A stretch of 64,000 bases of DNA, from the NCBI GenBank assembly GCA_963530615.1, contig CAUSDX010000002.1, forward strand, positions 147,151-211,150, in the 5' to 3' direction. The DNA is from JABCPE02 sp963530615 (GTDB taxonomy: Bacteria; Bacteroidota; Bacteroidia; Flavobacteriales; Weeksellaceae). The translations under genes were made by a program, and so were the position numbers. The notes beneath the pieces were generated by a model. The model was not told where the DNA came from, made no database searches, and worked only from the letters and a program-made list of their open reading frames with translations. This document shows, piece after piece, positions 26,159 through 34,213 of the stretch. Numbering within the stretch: position 1 is the first letter of the stretch; each line of letters opens with the position of its first letter.

Positions 26159-28249
26159 TTATTTAATTATTAATCTCATTCCGAACATGAAATTTCTTCC
26201 TGCTTGAGGATAATAATATGGAGTTTGGTCATAAACAAAGCCTTTGTTCATATACATTCTATTAAGAATATTATTTAAATTAAAATGTAAATGAAGTTTA
26301 TAGTGTTTTAAATCTAATAGATAGCTTGCACCAAAGTCTAAAACATTATAATCAGGGATAGAAAGTAAGTTGTTTTCATTATTGTCTAGAAACTGCTTAC
26401 CTACATATTGGTTTTGTAAATGAATATTAAATGATGATAACTGATAATTTACCCCAATATTTCCGATGAAATTAGGTGAAAGAGCAATTTGGGTATTTCC
26501 TAAATCTTCTAAAATATTATTTTTTTTGGTACGGAAATTAAGATTTTTATTTTGACTTAAATTCGCATTTGCGAAGATATTAAAGTTTTTTGTGGGAATA
26601 ATATTGAGTCCAAGTTCTATCCCTCGGCGGTAAGATTTCCCTGAGTTTTCTCGAATAAAAGCTCCTACATTGTTGATTTTCCCACTGAAAACCAGTTGGT
26701 TTAGATAATGCATATAGTAAGCATTAGCCGAGATTTTTAATTTATCCCAATTTTTCTCAAAACCAAGTTCAAAATCATGAAGGGTTTCGTGAGAAATATC
26801 ATTTTTAGAGATAATATCACTTCTATTAGGCTCTCGGTGTGCCATGGCATAAGAGAAGTAAATTTTCCCTTGGTTTATAAGGAAATTAATTCCTGTTTTT
26901 GGGTTGATGAAATTAAAAACTCTATTAAAGTTTTTGCCTTCACTATCGTGAGCAAGGATAACTTCGGCATTATGCTGAATATGACGAAACTGTACATCTC
27001 CAAAAAACTCAAAAGGATATGTAGTGTAAATTATTTTTCCGAAAGCAGAAATGTCGTTTTTTTTGGATTTATTGCGATAATATTCATGGTTAAAAGGAAT
27101 TTGCGGAAGCTCCAAAGCTGAATTTATATTTCCAAAATGATAGCCAATATATTGATTTCCTGCTCCTCCGATATTTATTTTTAATCGGTCATATTTTCCA
27201 AAAAATTGATAAACTAACCCATAAAAGTCATTATCCAGCCATTTCTTTCTGATAAGGTCGGTTTTAGTGATATTTGAAATATTAAGATTGTATTTACTTA
27301 ATTTTTGGTCTTGTTTATAATTTTCATAATAGCCTTTTCCTTTGGTATAGTGAAGGGTGGCTTCTAAATTCCAAAAATTATTTAGTTTTTGGTTAAGTAT
27401 AAAATGATAATGGTTTTGGCGATAATTATCGGTTTCATTATCATAATATTTAATACCGTTAGAGGTATATATTTCGCCTGAAGAATTATATTTTCTATTA
27501 GTTTTATAGGTGTTTGCATCTATACCATTCCAGGCTTGATAGGTTTTTTCTTTTCCTCCAAAAGCGATAAGTCTTAATTGAGTTTTTTCTGTTTTGAATA
27601 AAGCCGTAATGTGATAGGATTTTAGGTTTGAAAATGCTCTATCGATATATCCATCAGATTTTGTAAGGCTATATCTTGCCATTAAGGATAATTTATTATT
27701 TAAAAAACTTCCTGTTCCTGCTTCAAAAGCTCTTTTTTCAGTATTGAAGGAGCCGTATGATAGGTCTGTTAGAAAATAGGGTTTGTTATTAGGTTCTTTA
27801 GTTAAGATATTTACACTGGCACCAAAAGCGGCTACACCATTAGAGGAGGTTCCTATACCTCTTTGTATGATAATTTGAGAAGCAGAACTTGCTAAATCAG
27901 AGACATTGACAAAGAATGTTCCTTGGGATTCGCTATCATTATAAGGAACGCCATTTAGCATAATATTAATAGAGGTAGCGGCTACACCACGAATGCGAAA
28001 ATCGGTATAACCAATGCCATTTCCTGTATCAGATGAAGATAAAATAGATGTTTGATTTTTAAGTAAAATAGGTAAATCTTGTCCTAAATTTTTCCTCGCC
28101 AAATCTTTTTCTACATAGATAATTTCTTTGGTTACAGGAAGTTTTTTTGTAAAGTTAAGAATTTCAATTTCCTTCACTTTAAGTGAATCAGTTTTCTGTG
28201 CTATACACAGAGGGCTAACGCATAGCCCCAAAAAAATAAATCCTTTCAT
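26159..28249 (-). CDS. TonB-dependent receptor, probably for thiamin
   Basis: An outer-membrane TonB receptor of 696 residues. Residues 1-17 are a signal peptide ending LCIAQ. A short TonB-box-like segment VKEIEIL (25-31) follows. The plug carries DFRIRGVAATSINIMLNGVPYND and GVAAFGASVNILTKEP. The barrel ends in an aromatic-hydrophobic strand MRLIIK. A TPP riboswitch in the leader gives the substrate class: expression should fall when thiamin pyrophosphate is plentiful. TonB receptors under TPP riboswitches are an established thiamin-uptake route in Bacteroidota. The usual inner-membrane partner (PnuT) is not next to it. Confidence 0.9.
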   Translation of the reverse strand: MKGFIFLGLCVSPLCIAQKTDSLKVKEIEILNFTKKLPVTKEIIYVEKDLARKNLGQDLPILLKNQTSILSSSDTGNGIGYTDFRIRGVAATSINIMLNGVPYNDSESQGTFFVNVSDLASSASQIIIQRGIGTSSNGVAAFGASVNILTKEPNNKPYFLTDLSYGSFNTEKRAFEAGTGSFLNNKLSLMARYSLTKSDGYIDRAFSNLKSYHITALFKTEKTQLRLIAFGGKEKTYQAWNGIDANTYKTNRKYNSSGEIYTSNGIKYYDNETDNYRQNHYHFILNQKLNNFWNLEATLHYTKGKGYYENYKQDQKLSKYNLNISNITKTDLIRKKWLDNDFYGLVYQFFGKYDRLKINIGGAGNQYIGYHFGNINSALELPQIPFNHEYYRNKSKKNDISAFGKIIYTTYPFEFFGDVQFRHIQHNAEVILAHDSEGKNFNRVFNFINPKTGINFLINQGKIYFSYAMAHREPNRSDIISKNDISHETLHDFELGFEKNWDKLKISANAYYMHYLNQLVFSGKINNVGAFIRENSGKSYRRGIELGLNIIPTKNFNIFANANLSQNKNLNFRTKKNNILEDLGNTQIALSPNFIGNIGVNYQLSSFNIHLQNQYVGKQFLDNNENNLLSIPDYNVLDFGASYLLDLKHYKLHLHFNLNNILNRMYMNKGFVYDQTPYYYPQAGRNFMFGMRLIIK

Positions 28250-28261
28250 TCTTTTAATTAT

Positions 28262-28330
28262 TAAAAAATTAATTGAATAAAAGGGGCGACTACCTATGAG
28301 AAAAATTGAATGAAAATTTTCTCCTTTTTT
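28262..28330 (-). promoter_or_regulatory. Putative expression platform of the TPP riboswitch
   Basis: Between aptamer and start codon the minus strand holds a hairpin-capable pair GAGAAAATT / AATTTTTCTC (one bulge) and CCCCTTTT (plus 28281-28288). The latter is perfectly complementary to AAAAGGGG at the 5' side of aptamer helix P1. Alternative pairing of this kind would switch P1 against a downstream structure. No long T-run follows, so control of translation is as likely as termination. Confidence 0.45.
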
Positions 28331-28397
28331 GTTTCCCTAAACAGCATTACCTGTTCTAGGTTCATTGGGTATAATCTCAGCTTTTTACAGCACCCCT
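28331..28397 (-). promoter_or_regulatory. TPP riboswitch aptamer (THI element)
   Basis: Read on the minus strand, the element begins GGGGTGCT and continues with CTGAGATTATACCC, GAACCT, CAGGTAATGCTG and AGGGAAAC. This is the conserved order of the thiamin pyrophosphate aptamer, with the CTGAGA core binding the pyrimidine and the AGGGA closing P1. It lies about 82 bases before the TonB receptor start and just after a good promoter, so it is in the leader. Confidence 0.93.
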
Positions 28398-28411
28398 TTT
28401 TTTCTTCGACG

Positions 28412-28419
28412 CAAAGATA
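28412..28419 (-). promoter_or_regulatory. -7 box of the thiamin receptor transcript
   Basis: Minus-strand TATCTTTG matches TAnnTTTG about 15 bases before the 5' edge of the riboswitch, placing the aptamer near the start of the transcript. Confidence 0.7.
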
Positions 28420-28437
28420 AGTTTTTTTAGATAAAGT

Positions 28438-28468
28438 AAAAACCATTCCTCTAAAGGAATGGTTTTTT
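28438..28468 (-). terminator. Terminator of the porin-like gene
   Basis: AAAAACCATTCCT (28438-28450) and AGGAATGGTTTTT (28455-28467) form a 13-base perfect stem with a CTAA loop, 22 bases after the porin stop on the minus strand. A short T-run follows on either strand. Confidence 0.9.
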
Positions 28469-28489
28469 AGTATACTTTTCAATGTGATA

Positions 28490-29713
28490 TTAGAAAGTTT
28501 GGATTAAAGATAATGATACACGAAGGTTATCCCCTGTCGCATCTTTTTCTATTTTTCTAATTGTTCCTGTGTAGTCATGTAATCCATAAGTAGTAGCAGA
28601 GTAATCAAGCTCTGCAGCTAATTTAGTATTTCCAGACTTCCATCCTAATCTAGGGGAAATTCTCCATGTGCTGCTAGGAGTAAGGTAACCTAACTGACCA
28701 AGATCTTCTCCGAATTTAGTTTTGATATCGTAAGCATTGTGCTCTTTAAAGCCATTATCTCTTGAATATCCTCCAAATACACCCCATTCAAAAGAAGGAG
28801 AGAAGTTTCCGCTGAATTCAGACCAGAAAGAGAAAGTACGGTTATTATGTAGTTTGTTGTTTTCATCAACAGAAACGCCACCTAATTGTAATAGTTCGGA
28901 AGGGTTGTTTCCGTAGTTAGCATAACCTTTCCATACGGTAGAACCACCTAAATTAGCTTTTGCATAAGCCAAGAAGTTCCATGCAGAAAGATTTCTACCG
29001 CTATATGTATTTCCATATAACTCATTGTTTTCATCAACTCCGTATAGATTTCTAGTAGTTTTGAAATTAGCACCGAAACCTCCTACGAATTTACTGTCAT
29101 CACCGAATTGTAGTTGTGCATGGAATGCAGGGAAACCAGATTTAGCTGCGTTACCTTTACCAATCACTACAGAAGTAAAGTCTCTCTCAGTAACCGCAGC
29201 AGCAGTAAACCTTACATTTCCTTTAGTAGAGAATCTAATTTGAGGAGAACGGTTAAATGGTTGGAATGGGCTACCTGCGTTGAAGTTATAAACTCCAGGA
29301 GATACATTCGTTACGAACATTGGGTGCCAGTACTGACCAGCCAAGATCTCAATATCATCATTAGATAATTTAACATAAGCATGTCTTAACGCTAATCCAT
29401 TGATGGTAGCATCAGAACTACCGAAGAAGTGAGATTCTATTAATGCTTCTGATTTCATTCCAAAGAATTCAGGACCAGCAATTTTTACACCCAATCTTGA
29501 TTCAACCCCCCATCCATTGAAGTTAGCTACAGAACCAGCCTTAAATTTTGGTTCAGCTAGATCGATGTAGTTACCTTCTCTAGCAGCGATAACTTGGCGA
29601 GAATCATATGCGAACTCACCTCTTACATAACCATAAAGGGTAGCACTAGTTTCTTGTGCTAAACCTAATTGAGCTACAGCTACAGCTAATAGCGTTGTAA
29701 TCTGTTTTTTCAT
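28490..29713 (-). CDS. Outer-membrane porin-like beta-barrel protein
   Basis: A predicted outer-membrane barrel of 407 residues. It has a 19-residue signal peptide ending LGLAQ, alternating amphipathic strands throughout, and the terminal aromatic residue SLIQTF. The opening TLYGYVRGEFAYDSRQ and the segment EILAGQYWHPMF resemble DcaP-like or general porins. Codon use is close to that of the ribosomal genes in this window (many GGT, GCT, AAC, TTC), so it is probably abundant. It is divergent from an OFA-type transporter across a 457-base gap; joint uptake of a small carboxylate is a reasonable inference. Confidence 0.75.
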   Translation of the reverse strand: MKKQITTLLAVAVAQLGLAQETSATLYGYVRGEFAYDSRQVIAAREGNYIDLAEPKFKAGSVANFNGWGVESRLGVKIAGPEFFGMKSEALIESHFFGSSDATINGLALRHAYVKLSNDDIEILAGQYWHPMFVTNVSPGVYNFNAGSPFQPFNRSPQIRFSTKGNVRFTAAAVTERDFTSVVIGKGNAAKSGFPAFHAQLQFGDDSKFVGGFGANFKTTRNLYGVDENNELYGNTYSGRNLSAWNFLAYAKANLGGSTVWKGYANYGNNPSELLQLGGVSVDENNKLHNNRTFSFWSEFSGNFSPSFEWGVFGGYSRDNGFKEHNAYDIKTKFGEDLGQLGYLTPSSTWRISPRLGWKSGNTKLAAELDYSATTYGLHDYTGTIRKIEKDATGDNLRVSLSLIQTF

Positions 29714-29759
29714 AATGTAATTATTATAAATTTAAAGTTATTTCTTTATTTTTATGGGG

Positions 29760-29767
29760 CAAATATA
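29760..29767 (-). promoter_or_regulatory. -7 box of the porin-like gene
   Basis: Minus-strand TATATTTG matches the consensus, 46 bases before the ATG at 29713. Confidence 0.65.
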
Positions 29768-30170
29768 CAACTTTATTTAATATCCCGTTAACAAAAATAC
29801 CTAATATAAATCATGATTTTAATTTTTTCTTAACATAAAATAAGGGGTTCACATAGATGAAACTGATGTTATTATATTAAAAATGTCCAAAATGTTAATT
29901 TTTTTTAAAACATGAAATTTATCATGTTTGTTAGTTTTTTTTATATTGTTTAAATGGTTTTTATATCTCATTTTCAATAATATAAGTATGAGATAAGGAA
30001 GGTGTTAGGAAATAAGGAATAATAAAATTTAATATTTAATCTTACAAAAAATGATGTTAATTCAAAATTTTGTCTTAACTTGCGACCGTTTTAAAAAAAA
30101 CTAGACTAAACTTAATTTAAGGTCATAAGATTATAAACGGTAAAAAATAACATTAAATAATTATATACAA
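29768..30170. other. Long regulatory gap between divergent transport genes
   Basis: About 400 bases without a supportable gene. The gap is very AT-rich. It contains a dyad (29908-29929) and a tract 30061-30090 ending in TTAACTTGC, which is one base off a -7 box and may be the promoter of the downstream transporter. It most likely holds the control region for both flanking genes. Confidence 0.5.
29908..29929. promoter_or_regulatory. Perfect dyad, possible operator
   Basis: AAACATGA (29908-29915) and TCATGTTT (29922-29929) form an 8-base perfect inverted repeat around six bases. It lies mid-gap between two divergent transporter genes. It could bind a dimeric regulator, or be a weak terminator since T-rich sequence follows. 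Confidence 0.4.
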
Positions 30171-31607
30171 ATGGATTTACAAACAGCTAAAAAGAAAGCA
30201 ACGCGAGTTCTCATTGCTGGTATTATTTCCAACTTTTCGGTAGGGATTTTATACACATGGAGTAACTTGAAAGATGCTTTGGAGTACACTAACTTACAGG
30301 GTATTCAAGACAAAAATGTAGAGGCGGCAGACAGAATGTATGCTGCATGGGAGCAATCTCACCTAGCTTTACCTTATGGTATCGGTGGTTTTACATCAGC
30401 ATTTATCGTAGTATTTGCTGGAGCATGGCAAGATAAGATTGGACCTACTAAGGTGATCTTAATCGGTGTGTTAATGACAGGATTGGGAACAATTGCTTGT
30501 AGTTTCTTGACGCAGCATCCTTATTTATTTACTTTCGTATTTGCGATGGTTGTGGGTAATGGTATTGGGTTCGTTTATGCATGTCCTCGTGCAGCGGCAA
30601 TGAAATGGTTCCACCCTTCTAAGAAAGGTATGATCAATGGTCTTGTAGTAGCAGGGTTCGGTTTAGGAGCTTTGTGGTTAGGTCCATTGGAAACATTATT
30701 CTTAAAAGGTCAGGCGTTCGTATGGACTTTTGAAGAGTTCCCAAGAGTTTCTTTAGAAAATACTTTAAGAATTTTAGGATGTGCTATCCTTGCTATGGGT
30801 ATTCCAGCCGCATTGAATGTAGTTAACCCTCCTGCTGGATATGAAGTGCCAGAACCAGAAGTTGATCCTAACAAGCCAGTAAAAGAAAATGCTAAGAAAA
30901 CAGCATCTATCTCTACTGCTGCGATGGCTAAAACATGGCAAGCTTGGGCATTATTTACTATTTATGCTCTTTACTGCTCTGCTGGTGCGATGGTAATCTC
31001 TAACTCTTCTGATATCATGAGAGTACAATCAGGACTTACTGCTGGTGTAGAATCTGGACTAATTACAGAGGAGAATTTTGCTCTTGCAACTTCTTTACTT
31101 GGTGTAATGGTGCCTGTAACATCTATTTCTAACGCTACAGGTAGATCTTTAGGAGGTATGATTTCTGATATTATTGGTAGAAAGAATGTTTATTATGTAA
31201 TCCATACAATTCAAGCAATTAATATGTTCTTCTTCCATACATACACATCTCCAATTGCCATTGTATTAGGGGTTATCCTTACTTGCGTGGTATATGGTTC
31301 TGTAATGAGTACAACACCATCTATCGTAGCTGACTACTTCGGTCTTAAAGCTTATGGTGCTAACTATGGTGTAGTGTATACAGGTTGGGGTGCGTCTCTA
31401 ATCATTGGACCTCAGATTGCAGCTTACTCTAAAAAATTAGCTTTAGAGGCAGGTACTCCTCAAGAATCTTATTTCTTCGCTTACCATGCTGCTATTGCAT
31501 TAATCGCAATTTCATTGGTTCTTGCATTCTTGGTGAAAAAACCTAAATTCAGACAAGAAGATGTTATTGATGATTACATTTTAGGACCAGATGAGCTTAA
31601 AAAATAA
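30171..31607 (+). CDS. OFA-family major facilitator (oxalate/formate antiporter-like)
   Basis: An inner-membrane transporter of 478 residues with about 12 helices in two six-helix halves. FAGAWQDKIGPTKVILIG (around 83-100) is the MFS loop-2/3 motif (D-x-x-G-x-x). GNGIGFVYACPRAAAMKWF resembles the helix 4-5 segment of OxlT-type proteins. GRSLGGMISDIIGRKNVY is the equivalent second-half loop. Members move small mono- or dicarboxylates (oxalate/formate, lactate, pyruvate); the substrate here is not decided. Codon use suggests high expression. A terminator follows, and the divergent porin-like gene may work with it. Confidence 0.85.
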   Translation: MDLQTAKKKATRVLIAGIISNFSVGILYTWSNLKDALEYTNLQGIQDKNVEAADRMYAAWEQSHLALPYGIGGFTSAFIVVFAGAWQDKIGPTKVILIGVLMTGLGTIACSFLTQHPYLFTFVFAMVVGNGIGFVYACPRAAAMKWFHPSKKGMINGLVVAGFGLGALWLGPLETLFLKGQAFVWTFEEFPRVSLENTLRILGCAILAMGIPAALNVVNPPAGYEVPEPEVDPNKPVKENAKKTASISTAAMAKTWQAWALFTIYALYCSAGAMVISNSSDIMRVQSGLTAGVESGLITEENFALATSLLGVMVPVTSISNATGRSLGGMISDIIGRKNVYYVIHTIQAINMFFFHTYTSPIAIVLGVILTCVVYGSVMSTTPSIVADYFGLKAYGANYGVVYTGWGASLIIGPQIAAYSKKLALEAGTPQESYFFAYHAAIALIAISLVLAFLVKKPKFRQEDVIDDYILGPDELKK

Positions 31608-31630
31608 TATTTAAGTTATCAATTATAATA

Positions 31631-31661
31631 AAAACCTCTCTAAAATAAGGAGAGGTTTTTT
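31631..31661 (+). terminator. Terminator after the OFA transporter
   Basis: AACCTCTC (31633-31640) pairs with GAGAGGTT (31650-31657), extended by A-T pairs, followed by T residues. Confidence 0.85.
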
Positions 31662-31697
31662 GTTTTAGAATAATTTTAATTATAGTTTCTTTATTCT

Positions 31698-31705
31698 TAT
31701 TTTTG
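31698..31705 (+). promoter_or_regulatory. -7 box for the glycosyltransferase
   Basis: TATTTTTG matches the consensus, 14 bases before the proposed TTG start. Confidence 0.6.
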
Positions 31706-31719
31706 CTAAAAATAAAAAA

Positions 31720-32739
31720 TTGGAGATATCAATATCTATAATAATAGCAATTTTTAATCGTAAAGATGAACTTGAAGAACTTTTAACATCTCTGTCTATA
31801 CAAACAGATAGGGATTTTGAAGTCATTATAGTAGATGACGGTTCTTTGATTGATTTAGTTCCAGTAATTGATTTTTTTCAAGATAAATTGAAATTATATT
31901 ATTACAAAAAATTAAATTCGGGGGCTGGTCTTTCTCGTAATTATGGAGCGTTAAAATCAAATAGTAATTGGTTAGTTTTTGTAGATAGCGATGTGGAAGT
32001 GGAGAAAGATTATATTGAGAATATTAAAGAAAATTTGCTAAGATATCCAGTAGATGCTTTTGGAGGAGCAGATAAGTCAAATGAATATTTCACACCTTTA
32101 CAAAAAGCAATTTCTTATTCTATGACTTCTGTGTTAACTACGGGAGGGATTAGAGGCAGTAAAAAAGCAGTAAGCAAATTTCAGCCACGAAGTTTTAATA
32201 TGGGAGTGAATAAAGATATATTCTTAAAATTGGGTGGTTTTTCAGAAATGAGAATAGGGGAAGACCCTGATTTATCTATGAAATTTTGGGAAAATGGTTA
32301 TAAAACTCAGTTTTATGAGAATATAGGGGTATATCATAAGAGGCGGACAAGTATTTCTAAATTTTTTAAGCAGGTTTATGGATTTGGTATTGCTCGTCCA
32401 ATTTTAAACCAAAGACATCCAAAATATGTTAAAATTACTTTTTGGTTTCCAAGTTTATTCTTGATAGGGTTTATTTTTAGTTTGCTATTATATTTACTTT
32501 TAGGATTTGGAGTATTTTTGGTTGTATATACGGGATATTTTTTGATGATTTTTATCCATGCTACTGTTATAGAAAGGAATTTATTCATAGGAATATTATC
32601 GGTTCTGACTACAATGGTACAGATGTTTTCTTATGGAATAGGTTTTTTAGAATCATGGATAAAACTTAATGTGATGAAAAAATTACCTCAACAAGCTTTT
32701 CCCAATCATTTTTATTCAGAATATACAAAAGAGAAATGA
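31720..32739 (+). CDS. Family 2 glycosyltransferase, membrane anchored
   Basis: Transfers a sugar from a nucleotide donor, probably to an envelope glycan or lipid. The protein has 339 residues. A GT-A domain opens with ISIIIAIFNRKDELEELL, and VDDGS is the first metal/nucleotide motif. FVDSDVEVE supplies the DxD-like site, and GEDPDLSMKFWENGY resembles the ED acceptor motif. Helices near 240-265, 270-290 and 300-320 anchor it. The start codon is TTG (31720): it stands directly before EISISIIIAIFN, the proper first strand, and no ATG is available upstream after the promoter box. Acceptor unknown. Confidence 0.85.
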   Translation: MEISISIIIAIFNRKDELEELLTSLSIQTDRDFEVIIVDDGSLIDLVPVIDFFQDKLKLYYYKKLNSGAGLSRNYGALKSNSNWLVFVDSDVEVEKDYIENIKENLLRYPVDAFGGADKSNEYFTPLQKAISYSMTSVLTTGGIRGSKKAVSKFQPRSFNMGVNKDIFLKLGGFSEMRIGEDPDLSMKFWENGYKTQFYENIGVYHKRRTSISKFFKQVYGFGIARPILNQRHPKYVKITFWFPSLFLIGFIFSLLLYLLLGFGVFLVVYTGYFLMIFIHATVIERNLFIGILSVLTTMVQMFSYGIGFLESWIKLNVMKKLPQQAFPNHFYSEYTKEK

Positions 32740-32758
32740 TTATTTTCATTTCTCTTTT
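32727..32758. terminator. Bidirectional terminator between glycosyltransferase and rpoN
   Basis: AAAAGAGAAATGA (32727-32739) and TCATTTCTCTTTT (32746-32758) form a perfect 13-base stem. The glycosyltransferase TGA stop is inside the left arm. It sits between convergent genes and can serve both. Confidence 0.85.
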
Positions 32759-32762
32759 GTTT

Positions 32763-34208
32763 TTATAGTTCTTTTCTTAATCTTGCAACGGGGATGTTCA
32801 ATTGCTCACGGTATTTGGCAATGGTTCTCCTTGCAATTTTATAACCTTTTTCTTGAAGAGCAATAACTAAAGCATCATCAGTAAGTGGTTTTTTCTTATT
32901 CTCTGCATTGATGATTTCTTGCAAGTGGTTCTTAATCTCTTTGGTAGAGACTTCCTCGCCTTCGTCGTTTGTTAAACTATCTGAAAATAGATTTTTTAAG
33001 TAGATTATTCCGTGAGGTGTGTCTGCATATTTGCTTTTTACTACGCGAGAAATGGTAGAGATGTCAAAACCAGTGATTTCAGAAATATCTTTTAAAATCA
33101 TGGGTTTTATTTTTTTTTCATCTCCTGAAAGAAAATACTCTTTTTGTATTTTCGTAATTGCTAGAATGGTTTGCATCAGAGTATTTTGCCTTTGATTGAT
33201 GGCGTCTATATACCATTTAGCTGTATCTAATTTTTGTTTAATAAAAAGGGCAGCTTGTTTATGTTCAGCTGATTTATCATGAGAATATACCTCTAGAATT
33301 TCTTTATATTCATTAGATACTCTTAAATTAGGAGTATTTTTATGATTTAATAAAGGAATAACCTGATTATCTTTAATTTGAATGATAAAATCAGGGATAA
33401 TTTCTTGATTGATGCTAATGGTCTGTACCTCAAAGTTACCTCCTACTTTTGGAGATAGTTTTGAGATTTCATTGAGAATTTCTTTTAGTTGTTTTTCATT
33501 GATATTATAACGCTGAATAATTTTAGAATAATGTTTATTACTCAATGCATCAAATTGATTCTTGAGAATATCCGCTGCTAAAATTACATTAGGATTTGGG
33601 CTTACTTTTTTTTCAATTTGAAGGAGGAGGCATTCTCTGAGATTTCTGGCCCCCACTCCTGGAGGATCTAATTTTTGAACATAATTTTCTAAAATATTCT
33701 CCACAGACTCTGTATCGGTATAAATTCCAAGTGAGAAGGCTAAATCGTCTACAATAGATTTTATTTCTCTACGGAGATAACCATCATTATCTAAATTTCC
33801 AATAAGATATTCTGCGATTTTCAAGTCATTGTCAGAAATACTACTTAACCGAATCTGCTCTAAAAGATAGTTATATAGACTTTGTCCCTCAGTAAGGGTA
33901 TTTTCATTATCATACTCTTCATCATCAGGGGAGTAATTACTAGAAGCTGTCTTGTAAGAAGGCTCATCATCATATAGATATTCATCTACATTGAACTCTG
34001 TTTCTATGCTGTCTGTGCCTTCTTGTTCATATTCGTTATAATCCTCATTATGGTCTTCATTGATGACTTCAAGGGCTGGATTTTCCTCCAACTCTCGTTG
34101 TAGTTCTTCTTCAAATTCAAGAGTATGCAACTGAATAAGTTTCATCAACTGAATCTGTTGAGGAGCTAATTTTTGACCTAATTTTAATTGTAAATTTTGT
34201 TTGAGCAT
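32763..34208 (-). CDS. rpoN: RNA polymerase sigma-54 factor
   Basis: Sigma-54 directs RNA polymerase to -24/-12 promoters that need AAA+ activators. The protein has 481 residues. Region I is glutamine/leucine rich (LGQKLAPQQIQLMKLIQL). A long acidic region II follows (about 50-110, with many D and E). The core-binding domain and DNA-binding domain contain DISTISRVVKSKYADTP and the RpoN box ARRTIAKYREQLNIP near the end. It starts 5 bases after asnS, so it is cotranscribed with it. No sigma-54 activator gene is in the window. Confidence 0.95.
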   Translation of the reverse strand: MLKQNLQLKLGQKLAPQQIQLMKLIQLHTLEFEEELQRELEENPALEVINEDHNEDYNEYEQEGTDSIETEFNVDEYLYDDEPSYKTASSNYSPDDEEYDNENTLTEGQSLYNYLLEQIRLSSISDNDLKIAEYLIGNLDNDGYLRREIKSIVDDLAFSLGIYTDTESVENILENYVQKLDPPGVGARNLRECLLLQIEKKVSPNPNVILAADILKNQFDALSNKHYSKIIQRYNINEKQLKEILNEISKLSPKVGGNFEVQTISINQEIIPDFIIQIKDNQVIPLLNHKNTPNLRVSNEYKEILEVYSHDKSAEHKQAALFIKQKLDTAKWYIDAINQRQNTLMQTILAITKIQKEYFLSGDEKKIKPMILKDISEITGFDISTISRVVKSKYADTPHGIIYLKNLFSDSLTNDEGEEVSTKEIKNHLQEIINAENKKKPLTDDALVIALQEKGYKIARRTIAKYREQLNIPVARLRKEL

Positions 34209-34213
34209 ATTTT

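Noticed and set aside
28294..28482. Small minus-strand reading frame of 62 codons
   Set aside because: It is a translation of the terminator and TPP aptamer sequence and has no coding character beyond that.
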